Part shown: positions 27,686-35,271 of the stretch, piece after piece
How the letters are laid out: every line of letters begins with the position of its first letter
How positions within the stretch are numbered: position 1 is the stretch's first letter
From: Halorientalis pallida
GTDB taxonomy: Archaea; Halobacteriota; Halobacteria; Halobacteriales; Haloarculaceae
Direction of reading: 5' to 3'
DNA length: 64,000 bases
NCBI RefSeq assembly: GCF_004118325.1
Contig: NZ_RDFA01000006.1
Location: 186,001 to 250,000, forward strand
Notes under the pieces: generated by a model
Told to the model about the DNA's origin: nothing
The model's database searches: none
Seen by the model: only the letters and a program-made list of their open reading frames with translations
Program-made: the position numbers and the translations under genes

Positions 27686-28864
27686 ATGACGATACTCGTC
27701 ACTGGCGGTGACGGCTACGTCGGGTGGCCCACCGCGCTCCGGATCGCGACCAGAACCGAGGACCGAGTGCTGGCGGTCGACAGTTTCGAGCGGCGCGAGT
27801 GGGTCGAAGAGGTCGGGTCGACCAGCGCCGTCCCCATCGGCTGGATGGACGAGCGCCTCGCGGCGGCCCGCGAGGCCCACGACGTGCACAATCTCTCCTT
27901 CGTCCAGGGCGACCTCGTCGAGAAGGAGTTCGTCGACGAACTGCTCACCGTGCACGAACCGGACGTGATCGTCCACGCCGCGGCCCAGCCCTCCGCGCCG
28001 TACTCCCAGATCAACGGCGAGCGGGCCAACTACACCCAGCACAACAACATGCAGGCCACGCGGAACCTCGTCTTCGGCCTGCACGAACACGACCTCACGG
28101 ACACGCACTTCATCGAGACCACGACGACCGGCGTCTACGGCGCGCCGGAGTTCCCCATCCCTGAGGGTGGTGCCATCATGGAGAACGACGGCGAGCGCGA
28201 CGAGGTGCCCTTCCCGGCGATGGCCGGTTCGTGGTATCATCTGACGAAATCGCACGATGCAGCCAATCTCCGGCTCGCTCAGAGCCAGTTCGACATCCCC
28301 GTCTCGGACGTGCGGACGGCCATCGTCTACGGCACCGAGACCGACGAGACCCGGGCCGACGACCGGCTGAAGACCCGCTTCGACTTCGACTACTACTTCG
28401 GCACCGTCGGCCACCGCTTCTGTGCCCAGGCCGTCGCGGGCTACCCCGTCACGGTCTACGGGAAGGGCGAACAGCGCAAACCCTTCATCAGCCTCGAAGA
28501 CACCGTCGAGGGGCTCGCGCGGCTGGCCCTGATCGACCCCGACGAGCGGCCCGACGACCTCACTGTGTACAACCAGGTCACGCGGGCCATCAGCATCGTC
28601 GAGATCGCCGAGACCATCGCCCACGTGGGCGACGAGTTCGACCTCGACGTGGCCGTCGAGCACTTCGAGAACCCACGCGACGAGGACGAGACCCACAAGA
28701 TGGAGATCGAGAACGCACAGTATATGGACGTGATCGGCGAGCAGGCCCAGGACTTCGAGGGCGGCGTCCGGGACATCTTCGAGACGCTGACCCGCTACAC
28801 CGAGACCATCGAGGCCCACGAGGACCGGTTCCTCCCGGGCGTCCTGGAGGAGTCGGAGGACTGA
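27686..28864 (+). CDS. UDP-sulfoquinovose synthase-like SDR (SQD1/Agl3 type)
   Basis: SQD1-type enzymes convert UDP-glucose and sulfite to UDP-sulfoquinovose, the donor for sulfonated glycans or lipids. The 392-residue protein has the modified nucleotide motif GGDGYVGWPTAL (residues 7-18) characteristic of that branch instead of the usual GGAGFIG. Y184 and K188 form the catalytic YxxxK (SWYHLTKSHD). Further SQD1-like segments are AIVYGTETDETR, FGTVGHRFCAQAVAGYPVTV and YGKGEQRKPFISLEDTV. Length fits the family (about 390-400). Three nt separate it from the next SDR gene, so they form one operon. Confidence 0.85.
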   Translation: MTILVTGGDGYVGWPTALRIATRTEDRVLAVDSFERREWVEEVGSTSAVPIGWMDERLAAAREAHDVHNLSFVQGDLVEKEFVDELLTVHEPDVIVHAAAQPSAPYSQINGERANYTQHNNMQATRNLVFGLHEHDLTDTHFIETTTTGVYGAPEFPIPEGGAIMENDGERDEVPFPAMAGSWYHLTKSHDAANLRLAQSQFDIPVSDVRTAIVYGTETDETRADDRLKTRFDFDYYFGTVGHRFCAQAVAGYPVTVYGKGEQRKPFISLEDTVEGLARLALIDPDERPDDLTVYNQVTRAISIVEIAETIAHVGDEFDLDVAVEHFENPRDEDETHKMEIENAQYMDVIGEQAQDFEGGVRDIFETLTRYTETIEAHEDRFLPGVLEESED

Positions 28865-28867
28865 GCC

Positions 28868-29812
28868 GTGGACGTACTGGTCACCGGCGGCTGTGGGTAC
28901 ATCGGGAGCGCGCTGATCCCGGAGCTCCGAGCCGACGATGCGGTCGAGCGGGTGGTCGTCCTCGATTCGTTGTCCAGCGGCTCACCCCGCGCCCTGCTGG
29001 GGACGCTCGCCACCGACCCCGACGACGGCGTCGACTTCCGCCGTGGCGACGTGCGGGAGTACGGCGACGTGGAGAACGCCATGCGCGACGTGGACACCGT
29101 GATCCACCTCGCGGCGATCACCGGCGCGGCCAGCACCCACGACCGCCGCGAGGAGACGATGGCGGTCAACTACGACGGCACCGAGAACGTCCTGAAGGCG
29201 GCGGGGAAACTGGGCGTCGAGAACGTCGTCTCGGCCTCCTCGTGTAACATCTACGGCCGGGCGATGAGCCGGGACATCGACGAGTCGGTCGAACCCGACC
29301 CGATCAACCCCTACGCCGAAGCCAAGTACGAGGCCGAATCGCTGCTGGCCGACTACTGCGAGGACCACGACATGGCCGGGACCGCGCTGCGGATGAGCAC
29401 GAACTACGGCTACTCGCCGGGCGTGCGGTTCAACCTCGTCGTCAACCACTTCGTCTTCCGCGCGCTGACCGGGCGCTCCTTGACCGTCTACGGTGACGGG
29501 TCGAACTGGCGGCCGTTCATCCACGTCGAGGACGCCGCCGCGGCGTACAAACACGCCGCCTGCAACCCCGACGACTGGAGTCACGACGTGTACAACGTCG
29601 GCACCAACGCGGGCAACTACCGGATCAGCGAGATCGCCGACCTCGTGCGGGACGAGGTGGGCCCCGTCGACGTGACCTACCTCGAAGACGAACATCCTGG
29701 CCCGTCGTATCACGTCAACTTCGACCGGCTGGCCGAGACCGGCTTCGAGCCGGAGTGGTCCCTGCAGGAGGGCGTTCGGGACCTGGCCGACCGGTTCACG
29801 GGCGCGGAGTGA
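28868..29812 (+). CDS. NAD-dependent epimerase/dehydratase (extended SDR)
   Basis: A 314-residue extended SDR beginning at a GTG. The NAD motif is VTGGCGYIGSALI (residues 5-17). Active-site elements are SASSCNIYGRA and YAEAKYEAES (YxxxK). The tail WRPFIHVEDAAAAYKHA and EWSLQEGVRDLADRF is usual for nucleotide-sugar epimerases/dehydratases. The exact substrate cannot be assigned. It follows the SQD1-like gene with a 3-nt gap, suggesting that the two enzymes act on the same or successive nucleotide sugars. Confidence 0.88.
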   Translation: MDVLVTGGCGYIGSALIPELRADDAVERVVVLDSLSSGSPRALLGTLATDPDDGVDFRRGDVREYGDVENAMRDVDTVIHLAAITGAASTHDRREETMAVNYDGTENVLKAAGKLGVENVVSASSCNIYGRAMSRDIDESVEPDPINPYAEAKYEAESLLADYCEDHDMAGTALRMSTNYGYSPGVRFNLVVNHFVFRALTGRSLTVYGDGSNWRPFIHVEDAAAAYKHAACNPDDWSHDVYNVGTNAGNYRISEIADLVRDEVGPVDVTYLEDEHPGPSYHVNFDRLAETGFEPEWSLQEGVRDLADRFTGAE

Positions 29813-29840
29813 GCGCTTCGCGGTCAGGACGACACGCAAG

Positions 29841-29848
29841 TTTATCGG
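29841..29848 (+). promoter_or_regulatory. TATA box of the DUF433/DUF5615 pair
   Basis: TTTATCGG is 23-30 nt upstream of the ATG at 29871, predicting a leaderless transcript for the toxin-antitoxin operon, independent of the upstream SDR operon. Confidence 0.55.
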
Positions 29849-29870
29849 GGAAAACGCCCAACTACCGGGT

Positions 29871-30149
29871 ATGACCGAAATCGTCCGGACGGACGACGTA
29901 CTCGGCGGTGATCCTCGCCTCGACGGTCGGCGTATCTCCGTTCTCCAGATCGCGGATATGGTTCTCGAAGCGGACCGATCACCGGAGTACGTGGCCGACC
30001 AGCTCGACATCTCGCTGGCCGAAGTACACACGGCTCTAGCGTACTACTACGACCATCCCGACGAGATCGAGATGATCCGTGACCGCCACGACCGGCTCGA
30101 AACGTCACTCGCCGAACGAGCGACGACGCCGGACCACGTCGAGCAGTGA
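29871..30149 (+). CDS. DUF433-family antitoxin
   Basis: This 92-residue protein is the DNA-binding antitoxin of a type II module. Typical DUF433 features are IVRTDDVLGGDPRLDGRRIS (the G-x-P-x-x-x-G-x-R-I pattern), VLQIADMVLEADRSPEYVAD and DISLAEVHTALAYYYDHPDE. The helix-turn-helix-like middle (LQIADMVLEAD to VADQLDIS) would bind the operator. The PIN-like toxin gene starts 3 nt after its stop, the usual arrangement. Confidence 0.88.
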   Translation: MTEIVRTDDVLGGDPRLDGRRISVLQIADMVLEADRSPEYVADQLDISLAEVHTALAYYYDHPDEIEMIRDRHDRLETSLAERATTPDHVEQ

Positions 30150-30152
30150 TCG

Positions 30153-30494
30153 ATGGCACGGTTGTCTTTCTGTACCGACGAACACGTTCCACACGCGTTC
30201 GTGTCGGCGCTCGAATCGAACGGGTTCTCGGTCGTCACTGCTGCCGGGGAACACGGGCAGGATACCGTCGACGAGGAACTACTGGCGTGGTGTGGTGATT
30301 CGGACCGTGTTCTGGTCACGAACGACCGGGATTTCGTCGAACTCGACGAGCAGGTAAACCACGCCGGACTCGTGATATACACGTCACAAGCGATTTCGCC
30401 CAGCGATTTTGCGAGAGCTATCAGACGCGTCGACCGTCAATTTGGAGCTAAAGAGATGCGGGACGTTCTGGTGTGGCTCGATCAGTGGCTGTGA
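30153..30494 (+). CDS. DUF5615 PIN-like toxin
   Basis: A 113-residue PIN-fold protein, the probable ribonuclease toxin of the pair. It begins MARLSFCTDEHVPHAFVSAL with the early Asp of the active site. DEELLAWCGDSDRVLVTNDR provides the central acidic TNDRDF motif, and DVLVWLDQWL ends the protein. Mut7-C/DUF5615-type toxins are linked to DUF433 antitoxins in many archaea and cyanobacteria. No active-site residue is obviously lost, so the module looks functional. Confidence 0.85.
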   Translation: MARLSFCTDEHVPHAFVSALESNGFSVVTAAGEHGQDTVDEELLAWCGDSDRVLVTNDRDFVELDEQVNHAGLVIYTSQAISPSDFARAIRRVDRQFGAKEMRDVLVWLDQWL

Positions 30495-30524
30495 CAGTTC
30501 GGAACCTGTCCCGACGCTTCCTTT

Positions 30525-30698
30525 TCAGTCTTCAATTCGGTCGACTGTCCCGGATTCGAAGATTCCCTGCCCAGTCACGTCGGCCAGTTTTCCGCCGCTT
30601 TCGAGTCGATCCTCGATGACCTCGCTGAAACTCCGATCCCCTTTCTCCCGTTTCAGCTTGCGGTACACCTCGTCGGAGACCGAGATGGTCTTGCTCAC
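30525..30698 (-). CDS. Orphan VapB-like antitoxin (57 aa)
   Basis: From a GTG at 30698 this 57-residue protein reads VSKTISVSDEVYRKLKREKG, then DRSFSEVIEDRLESGGKLAD. It ends SGTVDRIED. The N-terminal strand plus SDEVYRKLKREKGDRSFSEVI is the standard VapB/DUF217-type antitoxin pattern. No toxin gene follows on this strand: downstream is the convergent DUF5615 toxin, upstream is the IMPDH-like gene. It is therefore either a stranded antitoxin or an extra partner for the neighbouring PIN-like toxin. Confidence 0.75.
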   Translation of the reverse strand: MSKTISVSDEVYRKLKREKGDRSFSEVIEDRLESGGKLADVTGQGIFESGTVDRIED

Positions 30699-30740
30699 AC
30701 TCTATGTGTGGGTGTTTGCTCGCAAAACTGTTCTGCCGAC

Positions 30741-31826
30741 TCAGTCGTCGCCCTCGACCTGGGCGTGTTTCGTGCTGTCGACGCTGACGGTCTCCCACTC
30801 CTGGTCGGTGTGGGCACCCTCGCGCTCGCGGGCGCTGGCGGCGACGCGGATGAACTCGGCCTTCTCGCGGGCGTCGGGGATGGTGTGGCCGCCACAGTAG
30901 GAGAGGCCGGACTTGATGCCGGCGGAGAACTCCTCGGCCACGTCGGCGACCGGTCCCTTGTAGGGAGTTAGCCCCTCCACGCCCTCGTCTTGCGTTACGT
31001 CTTCCTCTTTGTCCGAGCGGTCCTCGGCGGCCGCGGTCGTGGCCATCCCACGGGAGCGCTTGTACCGGACGCCGTCGACTTCGACGGTCTCGCCGGGGGC
31101 CTCGGCCGTCCCGGCGAAGAGACTGCCCAGCATTACGGTGTCCGCGCCGGCCATCAGCGCCTTGACGGCGTCGCCGGAGGTCCGGATGCCGCCATCGGCA
31201 CAGATGGTCACGTCCAGATCCGCGGCGGCCTCGGCGCAGTCGTCGACCGCCGTCAGCTGGGGCACGCCCGCGCCCGCCACTTTCCGGGTCGTGCAGTGTG
31301 ACCCTGGACCGATGCCGACTTTCACGCAGTCAGCGCCGGCGGCGTAGAGGTCTTCGACGCCCGCCGGCGTGGCGACGTTGCCCGCGACCAGTTCGAGGTC
31401 GGGGAACGCGTCCCGGATCGCGGCGACCGCGTCGAGCGTCCGTTCCATGTGCCCGTGGGCGACGTCGACGACGACCGCGTCGACGCCGGCGTCGACCAGC
31501 GCACCGGCCCGCCCGAGGGTATCCTCGTCGATGCCGACGGCGGCCGCGACCGGCTGGCCGGCGTCGGCGACTGTCGCGACCTGCGTGGCTTGCTCGTCGA
31601 CGGTCAGGAAGCGGTGGATCGTCCCGATCCCGCCGGCCTCGCCGAGTGTGATTGCCAGCTCGGCCTCCGTCACCGTGTCCATCGCCGCCGAGACCAGCGG
31701 TGTGTCCAGTTCGATTCCGGGCGTCAGGTCGGTGGTGAGGTCCACGTCGCTCCGGCTGTCGACCGGCGAGCGCTGTGGGATCAGCAACACGTCCCCGTAG
31801 CTCAGTCCGGTTCGCGGTTCGTTCAT
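30741..31826 (-). CDS. CBS-less IMP dehydrogenase/GMP reductase-like enzyme
   Basis: A 361-residue TIM barrel of the IMPDH/GMPR family. Opening residues are [18 protein letters not shown] and [18 protein letters not shown]. The catalytic loop is [20 protein letters not shown] with the nucleophile Cys. [20 protein letters not shown] is the phosphate-binding region, and [19 protein letters not shown] is followed by [11 protein letters not shown] near the end. It lacks the paired CBS domains of canonical IMPDH and is about 130 residues shorter, closer in architecture to GMP reductase. Which reaction it runs, GMP to IMP or IMP to XMP, cannot be told. The ATG at 31826 fits the family start. Confidence 0.85.
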   Translation of the reverse strand: MNEPRTGLSYGDVLLIPQRSPVDSRSDVDLTTDLTPGIELDTPLVSAAMDTVTEAELAITLGEAGGIGTIHRFLTVDEQATQVATVADAGQPVAAAVGIDEDTLGRAGALVDAGVDAVVVDVAHGHMERTLDAVAAIRDAFPDLELVAGNVATPAGVEDLYAAGADCVKVGIGPGSHCTTRKVAGAGVPQLTAVDDCAEAAADLDVTICADGGIRTSGDAVKALMAGADTVMLGSLFAGTAEAPGETVEVDGVRYKRSRGMATTAAAEDRSDKEEDVTQDEGVEGLTPYKGPVADVAEEFSAGIKSGLSYCGGHTIPDAREKAEFIRVAASAREREGAHTDQEWETVSVDSTKHAQVEGDD

Positions 31827-31953
31827 GGCCGCACAGTACCAGTCGCTTCGAGCGGATAAATCCGCTGATCGTGTCAACTATCGTTTTCACGACGTGTTGA
31901 CCTGACACCCGCGGACCACGAAGTTTGTAACCCCTCGCGTGGACATCCTGCCC

Positions 31954-32946
31954 ATGAGCGAGACCGCCGAGCCCGTCCACGTCGCCGTCACCGGCGCGGC
32001 GGGCTACATCGGCAGCCGCGTCGTCGCACAGCTCCAGCAGGACCATCCCGACTGGGAGATTACCGCGCTGGACAACTTCTACCTCGGCGACCTTCGCGAG
32101 ATCGGTGACGTGCCCGTCGACCACGTCGATATCCGCAACCGCGACCGGCTTGAGGAGTCCTTGGAGGGCGCGGACGTGGTCCTCCACCTCGCCGCGATCT
32201 CCGGCGTCGACGACTGCGACGACAAGCCCGACCTGGCCTACGAGGTCAACGTCACCGGCACCAACAACGTCGCCTGGTGGTGTCAGAAGACCGGTGCGGC
32301 GCTGTGTTTCCCCTTCTCGATGGCCGTGATCGGCGACCCCCAGGAGTTCCCCATTACGGTGGATCTGCCACGCGATCCGTTGAATTGGTACGGCCGGACG
32401 AAAGTGCTGGGCGAGCGAGCCATCGATACGTTCGCCGACGGAAGCTTCCCGGCTCACCAGTTCATGATCTCGAATCTGTACGGTCGCCACGAGGTCGGCG
32501 ATCGGGAGGTCTCGAAGGGCACGGTGATCAACTTCTTCGTGAACCGGGCGCTGGCCGGGGAGACACTGACTGTCTACGAGCCCGGGAGTCAGTCCCGGAA
32601 CTTCGTCCACGTCAAGGACGTGGCCGACGCGTTCGTCAAGAGTGCAGAGCGGCTGGTGGAACAGCGTGCGGCTGGGGAGACCGGGGTCGAGAAGTACGAG
32701 ATCGCCAGTGACGAAGATCCGGGCGTGATGGAAGTGGCCGAGTTGGTGCAGTCGATTGCTCGTGAGGAACGTGGCATCGACGCCGACGTGGAACTGGTCG
32801 AGAACCCTCGCAGTGGGGAGACACTGGTCGACGAGTTCGGGGTGGATACGGCGGCTGCGCGGGATCGGCTGAGGTGGAAGGTGTCGGAGAGCGTCGAGGA
32901 CTCGGTTCGCGGGCTACTGTCGGACGTGAAAGGAACCGATCAGTAA
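31954..32946 (+). CDS. NAD-dependent epimerase/dehydratase (extended SDR)
   Basis: A 330-residue extended SDR. The nucleotide-binding motif is VTGAAGYIGSRVVAQL (residues 11-26). The AVISGVDDCDDKPDLAYEVN-like active-site entry is followed by WYGRTKVLGERAID with catalytic Tyr and Lys. The C-terminal part includes QSRNFVHVKDVADAFVKSAE. It belongs with UDP-glucose-4-epimerase-type enzymes, substrate unknown. An in-frame GTG at 31939 is an alternative start. It is convergent with the next SDR gene pair, the last 30 bases of the gap being AT-rich. Confidence 0.87.
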   Translation: MSETAEPVHVAVTGAAGYIGSRVVAQLQQDHPDWEITALDNFYLGDLREIGDVPVDHVDIRNRDRLEESLEGADVVLHLAAISGVDDCDDKPDLAYEVNVTGTNNVAWWCQKTGAALCFPFSMAVIGDPQEFPITVDLPRDPLNWYGRTKVLGERAIDTFADGSFPAHQFMISNLYGRHEVGDREVSKGTVINFFVNRALAGETLTVYEPGSQSRNFVHVKDVADAFVKSAERLVEQRAAGETGVEKYEIASDEDPGVMEVAELVQSIAREERGIDADVELVENPRSGETLVDEFGVDTAAARDRLRWKVSESVEDSVRGLLSDVKGTDQ

Positions 32947-32977
32947 AACCCTCGGTAAATCGACCACCGATACGGAT

Positions 32978-33997
32978 TTACCGCTCATGTAGGAGCGTTT
33001 CGAGATTTTTCTGGACGTACTCTCTGTCACGGGCGTCAAGATACCAGTCAAGAGTCTTCCTGATCCCCTCTTCCACGGTATACTGGGGTTCCCAGCCGAG
33101 GAGTTCCTCCGCACGTGTGGTATCTGCAGCTCGATGACGAACGCCCTCCGGTTTATCAGTCATATAGTTAATCTCGTCAGGCTCCCAGTCCAGATAGTCG
33201 AATATGTACTCGACAGCTTTGTTCATCGTCACGTACCGACTGATACCGGCGTTGACTGGCGTTCCGTCGGTGACGTTTTCGGCTGCGAAACGGATCGCTC
33301 TGGTAATATCTTTGACGTAGGTGAAGTTCCGAGTCTGTTCACCGTCACCCCAGATCTGGAACGGGTCTTGTTTGGCGTAGGCCTTCGCCATGAACGCGAC
33401 GATGGCGTGGGTTTCGTTCTCTCGCGGACCGTATGCAGTGAATATTCGAACGATGCTTGCGTCGATGTCGTACTGTTCCTGGTAGGCCTGCAGCGATCGC
33501 TCCCCCATGAGCTTCGCCCAACCATAGACTTCGTCCGCGTATGCCCCACCTCGTTCGTCGAAGCTCACCATGTCCTCACGGAGACGTCGTTTTTCCTTTT
33601 GAATGTCGGTCGGATAGGTGCAAGCACTGGAGGCGAACGAGATCCGGTCAACCCCGTTCTTGGCGGCTGCTTCGTACACGATATTGTCCAGTGTCATGTT
33701 CGTGGCACAGTTTGCAGGGTACTGCGAAATGTACCCCCGTCCGCCGTGATCCGCTGCGAGGTGGAAGACTGTATCGATGCCCTCGGTCGCTTCATCCGCG
33801 AAGCCCCAGTGTTTAAGATTCCCGTCGAGAATTTCGATCTCGTCTCTGACAGCAGTGAGGTTTTCCATCTCACCGCTAGAGAAGTCGTCGGCGACGCGAA
33901 CGTTCGCACCGTGATCGACCAGATCCTCAACGAGGTGTGAACCGATAAACGATGCACCACCTGTGACGAGAACGTCCTCACTGTCCCACTCTGTCAT
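32978..33997 (-). CDS. NAD-dependent epimerase/dehydratase (extended SDR)
   Basis: A 339-residue extended SDR: VTGGASFIGSHLVEDL near residues 11-26, DDFSSGEMENL (typical of GDP-mannose or UDP-sugar epimerases), SFASSACTYPTDIQKEK, and YGWAKLMGERSL as the YxxxK site. A tail of EQTRNFTYVKDITRAI follows. It overlaps the preceding SDR gene by 4 nt, so the two are translationally coupled. DNA here is visibly less GC-rich than the housekeeping genes, suggesting this pair and the ABC exporter were acquired together. Confidence 0.87.
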   Translation of the reverse strand: MTEWDSEDVLVTGGASFIGSHLVEDLVDHGANVRVADDFSSGEMENLTAVRDEIEILDGNLKHWGFADEATEGIDTVFHLAADHGGRGYISQYPANCATNMTLDNIVYEAAAKNGVDRISFASSACTYPTDIQKEKRRLREDMVSFDERGGAYADEVYGWAKLMGERSLQAYQEQYDIDASIVRIFTAYGPRENETHAIVAFMAKAYAKQDPFQIWGDGEQTRNFTYVKDITRAIRFAAENVTDGTPVNAGISRYVTMNKAVEYIFDYLDWEPDEINYMTDKPEGVRHRAADTTRAEELLGWEPQYTVEEGIRKTLDWYLDARDREYVQKNLETLLHER

Positions 33998-35010
33998 TCA
34001 CCATCACCTCCATCTGTAGCTGCCGTCCGTTGCTCTCCGTCAAGTCGGTCTTCTGCCCACTCGTAGACTTGTCGGAGCCCCTCTTCGAGCGGGACGCTCG
34101 GCACCCAGTCGAGCTCTTCCCGCATTTTCGTCATATCACAGGCGTATTTGTCAGTACCCGTCGGTTTCGATAGGTCGTGTCCAATTTCGATATCTTTGCC
34201 GCTGATCTCGATGATCATTTCCGCGAGCTCGTTGATAGTAACGACTTCGTTAGAATTGCCGAGGTTGATCGGTTCGCCGTCCGTTTTCTTCTCCAGTGCC
34301 TCTATCATCCCGTCTACTAGATCGGTTACGTAAATGAATCCTCTTTCTTGGGTTCCGTCTCCGAATAGTTCGATAGACCCGCCCTCTGGTTCCTCGATCA
34401 CCTTTCGACAAAGCGATGGGATGACGTGGCTACTGTCTGGATCGAGGCTCTCTCGTGGTCCGTAGCAGTTGAAGATGCGAACCGCACCAGTATTGACCGT
34501 CGTGTCGGTGTGATACGCGTCACACGCGACTTCACCGAGTATTTTTGCCCAGCCGTAGGTGCTGTGGGGGTTCGCCGGGACCGCCTGCTCCTCACTGAAC
34601 AGGTTCAGATCGTCGTGTTCCTGTCGATAGATGCAGGCACTCGAAGCGAACAGGAAGCGGTCGACATCGTGAATCCGTGCGGCTTCGAGCATGTTCTGGT
34701 TCATCAGGACGCTCGGCGTGAGTCCTCCAACGTTCTCCCGCTGGATATAGTGGATACCGCCGACCGAGGCTGCGAGGTGAAACACGTGGTCGACTCCCTC
34801 AGTAGCATCAACACAGCCCTTGTGCGTAGTAAGGTCGACGGGGCGCACCTCGATGCGGTCCTTCAGATGTTCGATCCGGTCTCGATCTCCGCGTGAGAAG
34901 TTGTCGGCGATGACAACGTCCGCCTCGCGCTGAAGTAACTCTTCCGTCAGATACGAACCAATAAAGCCTGCACCGCCGGTTACTAATACAGTAGAATCGC
35001 TCAGATCCAT
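33994..35010 (-). CDS. NAD-dependent epimerase/dehydratase (extended SDR)
   Basis: A 338-residue extended SDR, first gene of the coupled pair. VTGGAGFIGSYLTEEL (residues 10-25) binds NAD. FASSACIYRQEHDDL and YGWAKILGEVACDAY give the active site, and RIFNCYGPRESLDPD plus QERGFIYVTDLVDGM complete the fold. The end, TGTDKYACDMTKMREELDWV, is typical of GDP- or dTDP-sugar epimerases/dehydratases. Although similar in layout to its neighbour, sequence details differ, so the two probably run different steps. Upstream DNA to 35271 is AT-rich and holds promoters for both directions. Confidence 0.87.
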   Translation of the reverse strand: MDLSDSTVLVTGGAGFIGSYLTEELLQREADVVIADNFSRGDRDRIEHLKDRIEVRPVDLTTHKGCVDATEGVDHVFHLAASVGGIHYIQRENVGGLTPSVLMNQNMLEAARIHDVDRFLFASSACIYRQEHDDLNLFSEEQAVPANPHSTYGWAKILGEVACDAYHTDTTVNTGAVRIFNCYGPRESLDPDSSHVIPSLCRKVIEEPEGGSIELFGDGTQERGFIYVTDLVDGMIEALEKKTDGEPINLGNSNEVVTINELAEMIIEISGKDIEIGHDLSKPTGTDKYACDMTKMREELDWVPSVPLEEGLRQVYEWAEDRLDGEQRTAATDGGDGE

Positions 35011-35242
35011 TCTGATCCGGTAACGGTACCGTACAGGTATAAACTTTCATTTTGTCGCTGATAACGCGCCAATTCAGGTCCTGATGTGGTTTTAGATCGG
35101 TAGTAACCGGGCTGAACGATGATTTTGTTAAAATAAACTTATAAGTAGTATCTATATGCGTTGTCACGACAGCTATCCCTGACTGATATTAATGGCTGTT
35201 GCCTCGCTCCTCGCCTGGTCCGCTGTCGCGCAATCATATATC

Positions 35243-35250
35243 TTTTATAC
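35243..35250 (+). promoter_or_regulatory. TATA box of the ABC exporter gene
   Basis: TTTTATAC lies about 26 nt before the GTG at 35272, supporting a leaderless transcript starting at that codon rather than the TTG at 35161. A second AT-rich element (AACTTATAAG near 35138) could serve a longer transcript. Confidence 0.5.
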
Positions 35251-35271
35251 GTGTGGAAAAACTCTATTCCA

